64,000 bases of DNA from JAZDCJ01 sp036311985. Its GTDB lineage: Bacteria; Actinomycetota; Actinomycetes; Actinomycetales; Micrococcaceae. Positions within the stretch are counted from its first letter, which is position 1. Each line of letters opens with the position of its first letter. Positions 49,493-58,193 of this stretch are shown here, in pieces. Both the position numbers and the translations under genes were made by a program. The notes below the pieces were generated by a model, which was given only the letters and a program-made list of their open reading frames with translations, did no database searches and was not told where the DNA came from. The stretch is from NCBI RefSeq assembly GCF_036311985.1, contig NZ_JAZDCJ010000013.1, one strand, 5' to 3'.

Positions 49493-51709
49493 ATGAACAC
49501 GCAGCCGGCAGCAGCACCTTCCTTTGGCGACAGCGACATGCCGTCGGCGCGCGCGACCCAGGACCGGATCGAGCTCCCCGAGTTCGAGCCGGCGCCCGGA
49601 CCGGACGGCGACTTCACGCTGGAGCGCTTCCTCGACCGCGAGATCAGCTGGCTCGACTTCAACGCCCGTGTGCTCGAACTCGCCGAGGACGAAGACCTGT
49701 ACCTGCTGGAGCGGGTGAACTTCCTGTCGATCTTCGCCTCCAACCTCGACGAGTTCTTCATGGTCCGCGTCGCCGGCCTGAAGCGCCGCATCGCGACGGG
49801 CCTCGCCGTCCCGTCGGCGGCCGGCGTGAGCCCGATCGACCAGCTCGAGAACATCCTCGCGAGCGCCCACCGCCTGCAGCAGCGCCACGCCCACGTCTTC
49901 GCCGAGCAGATCCGCCCGGCCCTCGCCGCCGAGCAGATCCTCATCACGCGCTGGGACGAGCTCGACGACGCCGCCAAGGCCGAGCTGCACCGCTGGTTCG
50001 TGGACCAGGTCTTCCCGATCCTCACGCCCCTCGCCGTGGACCCCGCCCACCCGTTCCCCTACATCTCCGGCCTGTCGCTGAACCTCGCCGTGATCGTGCG
50101 GAACCCCGTGAGCGGCAAGGAGCTCTTCGCCCGCCTGAAGGTGCCGGACGTTCTGCCCCGCCTGATCTCCGTGGACGGCCCCCGCGCCGGCAACACGGCC
50201 GGCCGGGTCGCCCGCTTCATCGCGCTCGAGGACGTCATCGCCGAGCACCTGGACCAGCTCTTCCCCGGCATGGAGGTCGCGGAGCACCACAGCTTCCGCG
50301 TGACCCGCAACGAGGACCTGGAGGTCGAGGAGGACGACGCCGAGAACCTCCTGCAGGCCCTCGAGAAGGAACTGCTGCGGCGCCGCTTCGGCCCGCCCGT
50401 CCGCCTCGAGGTCGCGAGCGACATCAACCCGGCCGTGCGCGCCCTGCTCGTGCGCGAGCTCGGGATCGAGGAGGACGAGGTCTTCGAGCTCCCCGCCCCG
50501 CTGGACCTGCGCGGCCTCGGAGCGATCTCGGGAATCGACCGCTCCGACCTGCACTACCCGAAGCAGCTGGCCCACACGAGCCGCTTCCTCAACGAGTCGG
50601 AGACCTCCAAGGCGGCCAACGTGTTCGCCGCGATGCGCCGCCGCGACATCCTCCTGCACCACCCCTACGATTCCTTCTCCACCTCCGTTCAGGCGTTCCT
50701 CGAGCAGGCCGCGAACGATCCCAAGGTCCAGGCCATCAAGCAGACGCTGTACCGTACCTCCGGGGACTCCCCGATCGTGGACGCGCTCATCGACGCCGCC
50801 GAGGCGGGCAAGCAGGTCCTGGCGCTCGTGGAGATCAAGGCCCGCTTCGACGAGCAGGCCAATATCTCCTGGGCCCGCAAGCTCGAGCAGGCCGGCGTCC
50901 ACGTCGTCTACGGCATCGTGGGGCTCAAGACCCACAGCAAGCTCTCCCTCGTCATCCGCCGCGAGGGCGACAAGCTGCGCCGCTACTGCCACATCGGCAC
51001 GGGCAACTACCACCCCCGCACGGCCCGCTACTACGAGGACCTGGGCCTGCTGACCACCGACGACCAGGTCGGCGAGGACCTCTCCCGCCTCTTCAACCAG
51101 CTCTCCGGCTACGCGCCGAAGTCCACCTTCAAGCGCCTCCTCGTGGCTCCGCGCTCGCTGCGCTCGGGCCTGATCGACCGGATCGAGCAGGAGATCGCCA
51201 ACCGCCGGGCCGGGCTGGCCGGCCGCGTGGTCATCAAGGTCAACTCGATGGTCGACGAGGCCGTCATCGACGCCCTGTACCGCGCCTCGCAGGCCGGAGT
51301 GCAGGTCGACGTGATCGTGCGTGGCATCTGCGCCCTCCGCCCCGGCGTGCCCGGCCTGAGCGAGAACATCCGCGTCCGCTCGATCCTGGGCCGCTTCCTC
51401 GAACACTCCCGCGTCTTCGCGTTCGCCAACGCCGGGGACCCCGTCGTCTTCATCGGCTCCGCCGACATGATGCACCGCAACCTCGACCGCCGCGTCGAGG
51501 CCCTCGTGCGGCTCTCCAACCGGGAGGACATCCAGGACCTCGTCTCCCTGCTCGACCGCTACATGGACGATTCCACCGCGAGCTGGCATCTTGACCACGA
51601 CGGCGTGTGGACGCGGCACAACCGCGGGCCGGACGGCGGGCAGCTTTCCGACGTGCAGAGCTGGCTGCTGGATTCGCGGCAGCGTCAGCGTGGGTCGGTC
51701 CGCCGCTGA
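49493..51709 (+). CDS. ppk1: Polyphosphate kinase 1
   Basis: PPK1 (738 residues) reversibly makes polyphosphate from ATP. The four-domain length is normal. The phosphorylated His is His481 in VGLKTHSKLSLV. The second active-site His is in SADMMHRNLDRRVEALV, and GTGNYHPRTARYYEDLGLL is also conserved. AAGGA precedes the ATG. The stop overlaps the mutT1 start by one base (TGATG), so the two are co-translated, the same pairing seen in other actinobacteria. Confidence 0.97.
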   Translation: MNTQPAAAPSFGDSDMPSARATQDRIELPEFEPAPGPDGDFTLERFLDREISWLDFNARVLELAEDEDLYLLERVNFLSIFASNLDEFFMVRVAGLKRRIATGLAVPSAAGVSPIDQLENILASAHRLQQRHAHVFAEQIRPALAAEQILITRWDELDDAAKAELHRWFVDQVFPILTPLAVDPAHPFPYISGLSLNLAVIVRNPVSGKELFARLKVPDVLPRLISVDGPRAGNTAGRVARFIALEDVIAEHLDQLFPGMEVAEHHSFRVTRNEDLEVEEDDAENLLQALEKELLRRRFGPPVRLEVASDINPAVRALLVRELGIEEDEVFELPAPLDLRGLGAISGIDRSDLHYPKQLAHTSRFLNESETSKAANVFAAMRRRDILLHHPYDSFSTSVQAFLEQAANDPKVQAIKQTLYRTSGDSPIVDALIDAAEAGKQVLALVEIKARFDEQANISWARKLEQAGVHVVYGIVGLKTHSKLSLVIRREGDKLRRYCHIGTGNYHPRTARYYEDLGLLTTDDQVGEDLSRLFNQLSGYAPKSTFKRLLVAPRSLRSGLIDRIEQEIANRRAGLAGRVVIKVNSMVDEAVIDALYRASQAGVQVDVIVRGICALRPGVPGLSENIRVRSILGRFLEHSRVFAFANAGDPVVFIGSADMMHRNLDRRVEALVRLSNREDIQDLVSLLDRYMDDSTASWHLDHDGVWTRHNRGPDGGQLSDVQSWLLDSRQRQRGSVRR

Positions 51710-52677
51710 TGACGCTCGTCCACCGTTCCGCCGACGCGCCGGTCGCGGTCGGCGGCGAGATCGCCGTCGTCGCCGCGGGCGTGCTGCCGTGGCGGATCCG
51801 CGGCGGCGCCCTCGAGGTCCTGCTCATCCACCGCGAGCGCTACGACGACTGGTCCTGGCCCAAGGGCAAGCTCGACGACGGCGAGACCGTCCCCGAGTGC
51901 GCGGTCCGGGAGGTCTACGAGGAGATCGGCCTGCCGATCGTGCTCGGCATCCCGCTGCCCGCCATCCGCTACCCGGTCGCGTCCGGCGACAAGGTCGTCT
52001 ACTACTGGGCGGCGGCCGCGGACGGGCACGTCCCCGTCCCGGACGGCAAGGAGGTCGACGCGGCGCGTTGGGTCGGACCCCGGCAGGCCCGCGAGATGCT
52101 CACGAATCCGAGCGACGCCGAACCCCTCGACGCACTGGAGGCCGCGCACCGGGACGGGGCGCTTGCAACGGTGCCGTTCGTCGTCGTCCGCCATGCCAAG
52201 GCCAAGCCCCGCTCCAGCTGGACCCAGGCGGAGGGCAAGCGCCCCCTCGCGGCGACGGGCCGGAGGCAGGCCGGCGCCGTGGCCAACCTGCTCGAGGCCT
52301 GGCGGCCCCGGAAGGTCGCGAGCAGCCCGTGGACCCGCTGCCTGCAGACCGTGGCCCCGTACGTGAACCGGCGCAACGGACGGGTCAAGCTCGTCGACGC
52401 GATCACCGAGCACGAGAGCAAGCGACGCCCCAAGAAGGCCCGCCGCGCGTTCGAGAAGCTCCTCGACAAGCGCGTGCCGACCGCCGTGTGCACGCACCGT
52501 CCCGTGCTGCCGAACGCCCTCGAGGTGCTCGCCTCCCGCGCGGGCAGGAAGCTCGCCGCGCACTTGCCGCAGGAGGACCCGTACCTGCGCCCCGGCGCCG
52601 TGATCGTGGCCCACCAGCTTCCCGGGCGCGGCGGACGCATCGTCTCGATCGAGGTCTTCGAGGCGTTCGAGGACTGA
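51709..52677 (+). CDS. mutT1: MutT1-type Nudix hydrolase with histidine phosphatase domain
   Basis: This 322-residue protein joins a Nudix hydrolase domain to a histidine-phosphatase domain. The Nudix box matches Gx5Ex7REUxEExGU exactly at residues 53-75. The phosphatase motif is VVVRHAKAK in the second half, with THRPVLP later. In mycobacteria such MutT1 enzymes clear 8-oxo-dGTP and diadenosine polyphosphates. Its start overlaps the ppk1 stop (TGATG), consistent with a shared role in nucleotide and phosphate balance. Confidence 0.93.
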   Translation: MTLVHRSADAPVAVGGEIAVVAAGVLPWRIRGGALEVLLIHRERYDDWSWPKGKLDDGETVPECAVREVYEEIGLPIVLGIPLPAIRYPVASGDKVVYYWAAAADGHVPVPDGKEVDAARWVGPRQAREMLTNPSDAEPLDALEAAHRDGALATVPFVVVRHAKAKPRSSWTQAEGKRPLAATGRRQAGAVANLLEAWRPRKVASSPWTRCLQTVAPYVNRRNGRVKLVDAITEHESKRRPKKARRAFEKLLDKRVPTAVCTHRPVLPNALEVLASRAGRKLAAHLPQEDPYLRPGAVIVAHQLPGRGGRIVSIEVFEAFED

Positions 52678-52733
52678 CCCCTCCCGCGGACGCGTGACGC
52701 CGGCTCCCCGCATGGCTAGGCTCGAGGTGGAAC

Positions 52734-52759
52734 GGCCGGCCTCGACGTCGAGCCCGGCC
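52734..52759 (+). repeat. Hairpin in the leader of the small acetyltransferase gene
   Basis: Two 12-nt arms (52734-52745 and 52748-52759) pair with one mismatch. They lie between a TAGGCT -10-like box near 52716 and the AAAGGGA ribosome-binding site. Confidence 0.4.
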
Positions 52760-52779
52760 AGCGACGAAAGGGACACCAG

Positions 52780-53106
52780 ATGAGCGCCACGGGTGCCGGG
52801 CAGCCGGAGAAGATCGTCCACGAAGGGCTGCGCCTGGAGCACGATCCGGACCGGGGGCGCTATGCCCTGTGGCACGGGCCCACCTACGTCGGCTTCCTCG
52901 GCTATGCGCGAGGCGAGGACGGCGTGCTGACCCTGCAGCACACCATCATCAACGAGGCGTACAGCCGGCGCGGCTATGCGCGGGCCCTCGTGACTCTCGT
53001 GCTCGATGGGCTCCGGGCCGACGGCGAGCGGATCGTCCCGGAGTGCAGCTACGTCCAGGACTACCTGCGCCGCTACCCGGAGTACGACGACCTCGTCGCG
53101 GGCTGA
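52780..53106 (+). CDS. YjdJ-type small N-acetyltransferase
   Basis: This 108-residue protein matches the short GNAT-related YjdJ family. It has TLQHTIINEAYSRRGYARAL (acetyl-CoA loop) and the C-terminal IVPECSYVQDYLRRYPEYDD typical of that family. AAAGGGA precedes the ATG. The natural substrate of these proteins is not known. It lies alone between mutT1 and the GntR operon. Confidence 0.9.
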   Translation: MSATGAGQPEKIVHEGLRLEHDPDRGRYALWHGPTYVGFLGYARGEDGVLTLQHTIINEAYSRRGYARALVTLVLDGLRADGERIVPECSYVQDYLRRYPEYDDLVAG

Positions 53107-53127
53107 CCCCGGCGTCGACCCCTTCCA

Positions 53128-53161
53128 CTTTGTCTCAATGAATTGATACATTGAGACAAAG
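53128..53161 (+). promoter_or_regulatory. Large AT-rich palindrome upstream of the GntR operon
   Basis: Two perfect 13-bp arms, CTTTGTCTCAATG (53128-53140) and CATTGAGACAAAG (53149-53161), flank an 8-nt centre AATTGATA. A second palindrome TCAAT-GA-ATTGA overlaps it. It is 66 nt before the first gene of an operon that encodes a GntR regulator, so it is the likely autoregulatory operator. Confidence 0.7.
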
Positions 53162-53226
53162 CCATCGCGGCACCGCGGCGCCCAGCAGGCGCCACGCCCG
53201 CGACGAACGGACTACAAGGGGCCCCG

Positions 53227-55152
53227 ATGAACACCGATGCACAGGGACTGCGCCTCGACGAGCTCGCCAACGCGGCCTTCGGGATCGCACTGGGGGTGGC
53301 CCTGCTCTACGCGTTCCTCCGCTACCGGGCCAGGACGCCGCGCGGCGCCGACCCACGGGACAGCGCACGCAGCCACGCGTTCTGGACCGCCCTGATCGCG
53401 CTTTTCGCCTCCGGAACGGCCGGGCTCGCCGAGATGGGCTACCTGCCGGCGCCGGCCTACAGCGGCGGCTTCGACGAGCCGTTCACGATCGAAGCCGTGG
53501 CCGCGCCGGGCCCCGGCGAGCTCGTCCTCGCTGCGGCGTCGCCAGGACTCTGGCTCGGGATCGTCTACGTCGTCGCGCAGTTCACGTGGCCCCGGCCGGC
53601 GGGCCGCGTCCGCACGGCCGCCCTCGAGGTGCGCCGCCCCGCCGATTTCCTCCCCCGCTTCCTGCCCGCCATGTTCGGCACCGTGTGGCTCGCCGCCGTC
53701 GCCGCGACGGCCTGGGCGTGGACCATGCCCGGCCGTTCCCCCGTCCCGCCCCGCCGCTTCATCGAGCGCGACGGCTCGGGCGCGATCACCTCCGAGGGCA
53801 TCGATTCCGGCGCGGACGGCCTCCGGGCCGGCACGGAGTTCGCGCCGTGGCTCCTCCTGGGCCTCGTCCTCCTCGCGGCCGCCGTCGCCGTCTCGGTCCT
53901 CGTGGTTACCCGGCGCAGCCCCCTCGGCGCGCTGACCGCCGGGGACGACGCGACGCTGCGGACCATTTCCCTCAATCGCCTGCTGCGGACCGCCGTCCTC
54001 GTGGCCGGGGGCTTCTTTGCGGTCGCCGTCACCTACGGCGTCGCCGGCGTCCAGGGCGCCTTCCGCGACCGCTTCCACGCCGAACACGGCTACTACCCGG
54101 GCGACTACGTACGCGGTCTGGGGGACGACTCGCTCCCGGTGGACCTCCCCCTCGCCTGGGTCAACACCTTCCTGCCCGTCCTCGTCCTCGTCGTCGTGTT
54201 CCTCATGGCCGGCTGGTCCGCCCCGCGGCTCTCGCGCGGCCCCGGTGGCGGGCCCGGGGAGATGGATTCCGACGGCGGGGCCCGCGGCTCGGGAGCGTCG
54301 GGCGCCGGGACGTCGGCGCAGGCGCCCGACGACGTCGACCGCCCCGGGACGTTCGCCGCCGCCTCCCGGCTGTCCCGGCAGCTGCACCAACTGGGCTTGA
54401 TGGCAGCCGCCTTCCTGCTCCTGCCGCTCGGGCTCGCGGCCTGGGCCGGGCCGGCCCCCGAACACGCCGCCGGCATCTCGCCCGACCTCGTCGCTGCCCT
54501 GCTGCCCTTCACGGCCTACGCGCTCGTCCTGCTCGCCGGCGAAGCGCTCGTGCGCCGCGGGCACACGCCCCGTGGCGGTCCGGCCCAGGCCCTCCGCACG
54601 TGGCGGTTCGCGCGGGTCCCCCTCGGCTTCGCCGCCGCCGGCCTGCTCGCCCTCGCGGCCGCCTCGGGGCTGACGCTCGCCGCGGGAGGACGCTCCGGCG
54701 TCGTCCTCTCCCTGCTCGTCGGCGCCACCGCCGCCGCGGCCCTGTCTGCCGCCACGGCGGCCGTCGCGTTTAGCCGCGCCCCGCTGGGCCGCGGCGACGC
54801 CGCCCAGGACCTCCGCCTGCGACGCCTGACGATCCACCGCGCGCTCCGTACGACGGCCGCCGCCCTGCTCGCCGGCGCCGGGCTGCTGCTCCTCCTGGAT
54901 GCCGCCTTCTGGGCCGCATGGTTCACGCCGGGGTGGCACATCACCGACGTCCGGGAACTGCCGGACGGGATCCGGCGGATCGCCTACCTCACCGGTGGTG
55001 TCCTCCTGGCCTCGGCGGCCACGGCGTTCCTCTGGCCGAGCCGGGAGTGGCCGGCCGGCGAGCCGCCGGGGCTCCGGAGCGACGGCGGCCGCCACGGCTC
55101 GCCGGCCGCGGCGGCGGACAGCCACACGAACCCCGCCGCGGGACGCCCCTGA
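53227..55152 (+). CDS. Large multi-TM membrane protein, unknown function
   Basis: This 641-residue protein has about ten to eleven membrane helices in two groups. The first is at about 15-35, 50-70, 110-125, 150-170, 205-230, 255-275 and 310-330. A hydrophilic Gly/Ser/Asp linker follows (335-385), and then a second group runs to about 610. I find no recognised motif. AAGGGG precedes the ATG. It is the first gene of an operon with a GntR regulator (TGATG overlap) and a DUF1648/DUF5808 protein, behind a strong palindrome. Membrane proteins paired with YtrA-type regulators often respond to cell-wall-active compounds, but that is only context. Confidence 0.75.
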   Translation: MNTDAQGLRLDELANAAFGIALGVALLYAFLRYRARTPRGADPRDSARSHAFWTALIALFASGTAGLAEMGYLPAPAYSGGFDEPFTIEAVAAPGPGELVLAAASPGLWLGIVYVVAQFTWPRPAGRVRTAALEVRRPADFLPRFLPAMFGTVWLAAVAATAWAWTMPGRSPVPPRRFIERDGSGAITSEGIDSGADGLRAGTEFAPWLLLGLVLLAAAVAVSVLVVTRRSPLGALTAGDDATLRTISLNRLLRTAVLVAGGFFAVAVTYGVAGVQGAFRDRFHAEHGYYPGDYVRGLGDDSLPVDLPLAWVNTFLPVLVLVVVFLMAGWSAPRLSRGPGGGPGEMDSDGGARGSGASGAGTSAQAPDDVDRPGTFAAASRLSRQLHQLGLMAAAFLLLPLGLAAWAGPAPEHAAGISPDLVAALLPFTAYALVLLAGEALVRRGHTPRGGPAQALRTWRFARVPLGFAAAGLLALAAASGLTLAAGGRSGVVLSLLVGATAAAALSAATAAVAFSRAPLGRGDAAQDLRLRRLTIHRALRTTAAALLAGAGLLLLLDAAFWAAWFTPGWHITDVRELPDGIRRIAYLTGGVLLASAATAFLWPSREWPAGEPPGLRSDGGRHGSPAAAADSHTNPAAGRP

Positions 55153-55580
55153 TGTCCCGCACCGTCACCGTGGACCTCGGCGACGCCACCCCGCCCTACG
55201 AGCAGATCCGCCGCCAACTGGCCTCCATGATCGCCCTCGGCGAGCTGTCCGACGGCGCCCGGCTCCCCACGGTCCGTGCCCTCGCCGCCGACCTCGGCGT
55301 CGCCCCCGGGACCGTCAACCGCGCCTACAAGGAGCTCGAGTCCGCCGGGATGATCGCCTCCCGGCGACGCCTCGGAACCGTCGTCACCGCCGCCCGGCAC
55401 CCCGCGGCGCCCGGCACGGAACTGCCGTCCGGCGTCGAACGCGCCCTCGAACTACTCGTCGAGCACGCGCGGAACGCAGGGCTCGACGACGAGTCCGTGC
55501 TCGAGCTCCTGCGCGGCCGGCTGCGGGACGGCGGGCGGACACCGCGGCTCGGCGACGCCTCCGACGCGCCGAGCCCCTAG
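55152..55580 (+). CDS. GntR-family (YtrA-type) transcriptional regulator
   Basis: This 142-residue regulator has a GntR winged helix-turn-helix (about residues 14-78) with PPYEQIRRQLASMIALGELS, LPTVRALAADLGVAPGTVNR and AYKELESAGMI. It has only a short C-terminal helical tail and no ligand domain, which defines the YtrA subfamily. Its start overlaps the upstream membrane gene's stop by one base. It probably represses its own operon through the palindrome at 53128-53161. Confidence 0.93.
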   Translation: MSRTVTVDLGDATPPYEQIRRQLASMIALGELSDGARLPTVRALAADLGVAPGTVNRAYKELESAGMIASRRRLGTVVTAARHPAAPGTELPSGVERALELLVEHARNAGLDDESVLELLRGRLRDGGRTPRLGDASDAPSP

Positions 55581-55589
55581 GGTGGAACC

Positions 55590-56336
55590 ATGCGCACCAC
55601 GACCGGACCCGAACTCGCCCCCGGACGCCGGCGGCCCTGGGTGCCCTTCCTCGGTGCCACGGCCGTGTTCGCCGCGCTCGCTGTCTACGGGGCCTCCCTG
55701 TACGACGGCCTTCCGGAAACGGTCCCGACGCACTTCGGGGTCGGCGGCGAGGCCGACGCATGGGGCGAGAAATCGGTGGGGACCGTCTTCGGGCCGCTCA
55801 TCGTCGGCGTGGGGCTGACCGTCCTGCTGGCCCTGCTCGCCTACATGGCGCCCGCCATGAGCCCGCCACCGAAGGATGCCACCGCGTGGACCGCCTACCG
55901 CCGCGAGGGCATGCTGCGTGGCACGGTCGCGGGCCTCGGGTGGACGTGTCTCTTCCTGGCCATGATCATGGGGGTCGTGATGTGGGCCACGTGGCATCCC
56001 GGCGCCACGGTCCCAACCTGGCCCCTGCTCCTGGGAACCTTCGCCATCATCGGCGGCGTGGTGGCCTGCTCCGTGCGCTACGAGCGCTGGTCCGAGCGGG
56101 CCGCCCGGGACGCGGGAGTGGTCCCCACCGGGGACGAGGTCGAGGACGACCGCAAGTGGATCGGCGGCGTCTTCTACAACGATCCGTCGGACCCGCACCT
56201 GCTGGTCCCCAAGCGCGAGGGCACCGGATACGGGCTGACCGTCAACGTCGGCAATAGGAAGGGGCGCGTCGCCGTCGTCGTGTTCCTCCTCCTCACGGTG
56301 GGTCCGCTCGTCCTGCTCCCGATCCTGCTGGGATAG
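55590..56336 (+). CDS. DUF1648/DUF5808 membrane protein
   Basis: This 248-residue membrane protein has a DUF1648 motif in LPETVPTHFGVGGEADAWG (42-60), four to five membrane helices, and a DUF5808-like block (WIGGVFYNDPSDPHLLVPKR, then GTGYGLTVNVGN). The functions of both domains are unknown. They occur in membrane proteins next to YtrA-type regulators. TAGGGT (55578-55583), whose TAG is also the gntR stop, ends 6 nt before the ATG, so an internal leaderless transcript is possible. Confidence 0.88.
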   Translation: MRTTTGPELAPGRRRPWVPFLGATAVFAALAVYGASLYDGLPETVPTHFGVGGEADAWGEKSVGTVFGPLIVGVGLTVLLALLAYMAPAMSPPPKDATAWTAYRREGMLRGTVAGLGWTCLFLAMIMGVVMWATWHPGATVPTWPLLLGTFAIIGGVVACSVRYERWSERAARDAGVVPTGDEVEDDRKWIGGVFYNDPSDPHLLVPKREGTGYGLTVNVGNRKGRVAVVVFLLLTVGPLVLLPILLG

Positions 56337-56396
56337 CGTGCGAGCCCTGGGCCGTCCCGCGTCGGCAGGCGACTCCGGCGCCGATAGACTGGCCCG

Positions 56397-57200
56397 GTGA
56401 CTATCGCCACCCCCTACGAGGACCTCCTGCGCGACGTGATGGCCCACGGCACCCCGAAGACGGACCGCACGGGCACCGGGACACGCAGCGTGTTCGGCCG
56501 TCAGCTCCGCTTCGACCTGTCCGAGTCCTTCCCGCTCATCACGACCAAGCGCGTGCATTTCAAGTCCGTCGCCGTGGAGCTGTTGTGGTTCCTGCGCGGG
56601 GATTCGAACGTCGCCTGGCTGCGCGAGCAGGGCGTGACCATCTGGGACGAATGGGCCGGCGAGGACGGCGAGCTCGGCCCGGTCTACGGCGTCCAGTGGC
56701 GCTCCTGGCCCACGCCGGACGGGGGACATATCGACCAGATCGCGCAGGTCGTCGAGTCGCTCAAGGACAACCCGGATTCGCGCCGGCACCTGGTCTCGGC
56801 CTGGAACGTCGCCGAGATCGCCAACATGGCCCTGCCCCCCTGCCACATGTTCTTCCAGTTCTACGTCGCGGACGGCAAGCTGTCGTGCCAGCTGTACCAG
56901 CGCAGCGCCGACATGTTCCTCGGCGTGCCCTTCAACATCGCCTCCTACGCCCTGCTGACCCACATGGTGGCGCAGCAGACCGGGCTCGAGGTCGGCGAGT
57001 TCGTGTGGACGGGCGGCGACGTACACATCTACGACAACCACGTGGAGCAGGTCACCGAGCAGCTCTCCCGCGAGCCGTACGCGGGCCCGCAGCTGCGCAT
57101 CAAGCGCGTTCCCGAGTCCATCTTCGACTACGCCTTCGAGGACTTCGAGGTCCTCGGCTACCAGCACCACCCCACCATCAAGGCCCCGGTGGCCGTATGA
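56397..57200 (+). CDS. thyA: Thymidylate synthase
   Basis: ThyA (267 residues) methylates dUMP to dTMP using methylene-tetrahydrofolate. The catalytic Cys149 is in ALPPCHMFFQFYV. The motifs RTGTGTRSVFGRQLRFDL, DEWAGEDGELGPVYGVQWR and QRSADMFLGVPFNIASYA are intact. The start is GTG at 56397. TAGACT (56385-56390) ends 6 nt upstream and there is no ribosome-binding site, so a leaderless mRNA is likely. It overlaps folA by 4 nt (ATGA). Confidence 0.97.
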   Translation: MTIATPYEDLLRDVMAHGTPKTDRTGTGTRSVFGRQLRFDLSESFPLITTKRVHFKSVAVELLWFLRGDSNVAWLREQGVTIWDEWAGEDGELGPVYGVQWRSWPTPDGGHIDQIAQVVESLKDNPDSRRHLVSAWNVAEIANMALPPCHMFFQFYVADGKLSCQLYQRSADMFLGVPFNIASYALLTHMVAQQTGLEVGEFVWTGGDVHIYDNHVEQVTEQLSREPYAGPQLRIKRVPESIFDYAFEDFEVLGYQHHPTIKAPVAV

Positions 57201-57784
57201 GCGGGGCACACTCGGCCCAGGGCCGTGATGCGGGGACGACGCCGGACGGCTCGTCCGGGCGCGCCCGCATCGGCATGATCTGGGCCCAGGCGGGGGACGG
57301 CGTGATCGGCGACGCCGGGACCATGCCGTGGTCCCTGCCGGAGGACATGGCCCACTTCAAGCGCACCACGCTCGGCCACCCGGTCATCATGGGGCGTCGG
57401 ACCTGGGAGTCGATCCCGCCCCGCTTCCGCCCCTTCGCCGGCCGGACGAACATCGTGCTGACGTCCGACGAGTCCACCGCGGCCGAGGTGCGGGAAGCGG
57501 GCGGCATCGTCGTCGGCTCCCCCGAAGCGGCACTCGACGCCGCCCGGGCCGCCGAGGGATCGGACGAGATCTGGGTCTGCGGCGGCGGCCAGGTCTACGC
57601 CACCTTCGAGCCGTTGGCCGACACCATCGTGGTCACCGTGATCAATGCCGAAATCCCCGGCGACACGACGGCCCCCCGGCTCGGGGACGGATGGAAGCGC
57701 ACCCTCGCGGATCCCGACGACGGGTGGCTGACGTCCAAGACCGCGTTGGAATACCGAATCGAACTCTGGGAGAAGACCCTGTGA
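57197..57784 (+). CDS. folA: Dihydrofolate reductase
   Basis: DHFR (195 residues) regenerates tetrahydrofolate after ThyA. The core starts near residue 24 (IGMIWAQAGDGVIGDAGTMPW) and contains LPEDMAHFKRTTLGHPVIMG and EIWVCGGGQVYATF. The first ~23 residues are a polar Gly/Ser/Asp-rich extension that DHFR does not need; the true start could be later, but no better start codon with a ribosome-binding site was found. It overlaps thyA (ATGA) and the next small gene (GTGA). Confidence 0.95.
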   Translation: MSGAHSAQGRDAGTTPDGSSGRARIGMIWAQAGDGVIGDAGTMPWSLPEDMAHFKRTTLGHPVIMGRRTWESIPPRFRPFAGRTNIVLTSDESTAAEVREAGGIVVGSPEAALDAARAAEGSDEIWVCGGGQVYATFEPLADTIVVTVINAEIPGDTTAPRLGDGWKRTLADPDDGWLTSKTALEYRIELWEKTL

Positions 57785-58038
57785 AGGATGCCTTGAAGGC
57801 GCTGTCCGCCCGTCCCGAGCTGTTGTTCCTGATCGGCTACATGCTGTTCCCGGTGGTCGCGCTGGTCTTCGCGGCGTTGGGGCTGTGGATGATCCTCACC
57901 GGCCAGCGCGTCGGCGGATTGGTGGTCCTCCTCCTCGTGACCCAGGTGTTCGTCCTGGGGGCGTTCTGGGCGATCAGCCAGCGGCGCAAGGCCCTGGACG
58001 CCGAACGGGAGGGACGCGAACGCGGCGTCGACAGCTGA
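57781..58038 (+). CDS. Small two-TM membrane protein (85 aa) coupled to folA
   Basis: This 85-residue protein starts with GTG overlapping the folA stop by 4 nt (GTGA). It has two membrane helices (about 14-40 and 46-66) and a charged C-terminal tail (SQRRKALDAEREGRERG). The tight overlap means it is translated with thyA-folA. I do not know its function. Confidence 0.8.
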   Translation: MKDALKALSARPELLFLIGYMLFPVVALVFAALGLWMILTGQRVGGLVVLLLVTQVFVLGAFWAISQRRKALDAEREGRERGVDS

Positions 58039-58103
58039 CGAGGACCTGCAGGCCGAAGCGGGCTGCGCGACTGACGCGCGGCTCTTCGACCCGAGGGTGA
58101 TCC

Positions 58104-58140
58104 CAGGGGCCGGTGCTGGATGTTTCCAGCGCCGGCCCTG
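58104..58140 (+). terminator. Terminator of the thyA-folA operon
   Basis: A stem of about 15 bp with one bulge and one G-T pair (58104-58119 with 58126-58140) and a 6-nt loop lies 65 nt after the last operon gene and before asd. Confidence 0.7.
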
Positions 58141-58193
58141 CCGGTGACGTAACCGACTGCGAAGCGTCAGCGGTCAGCCCTACCATGGAAGGC

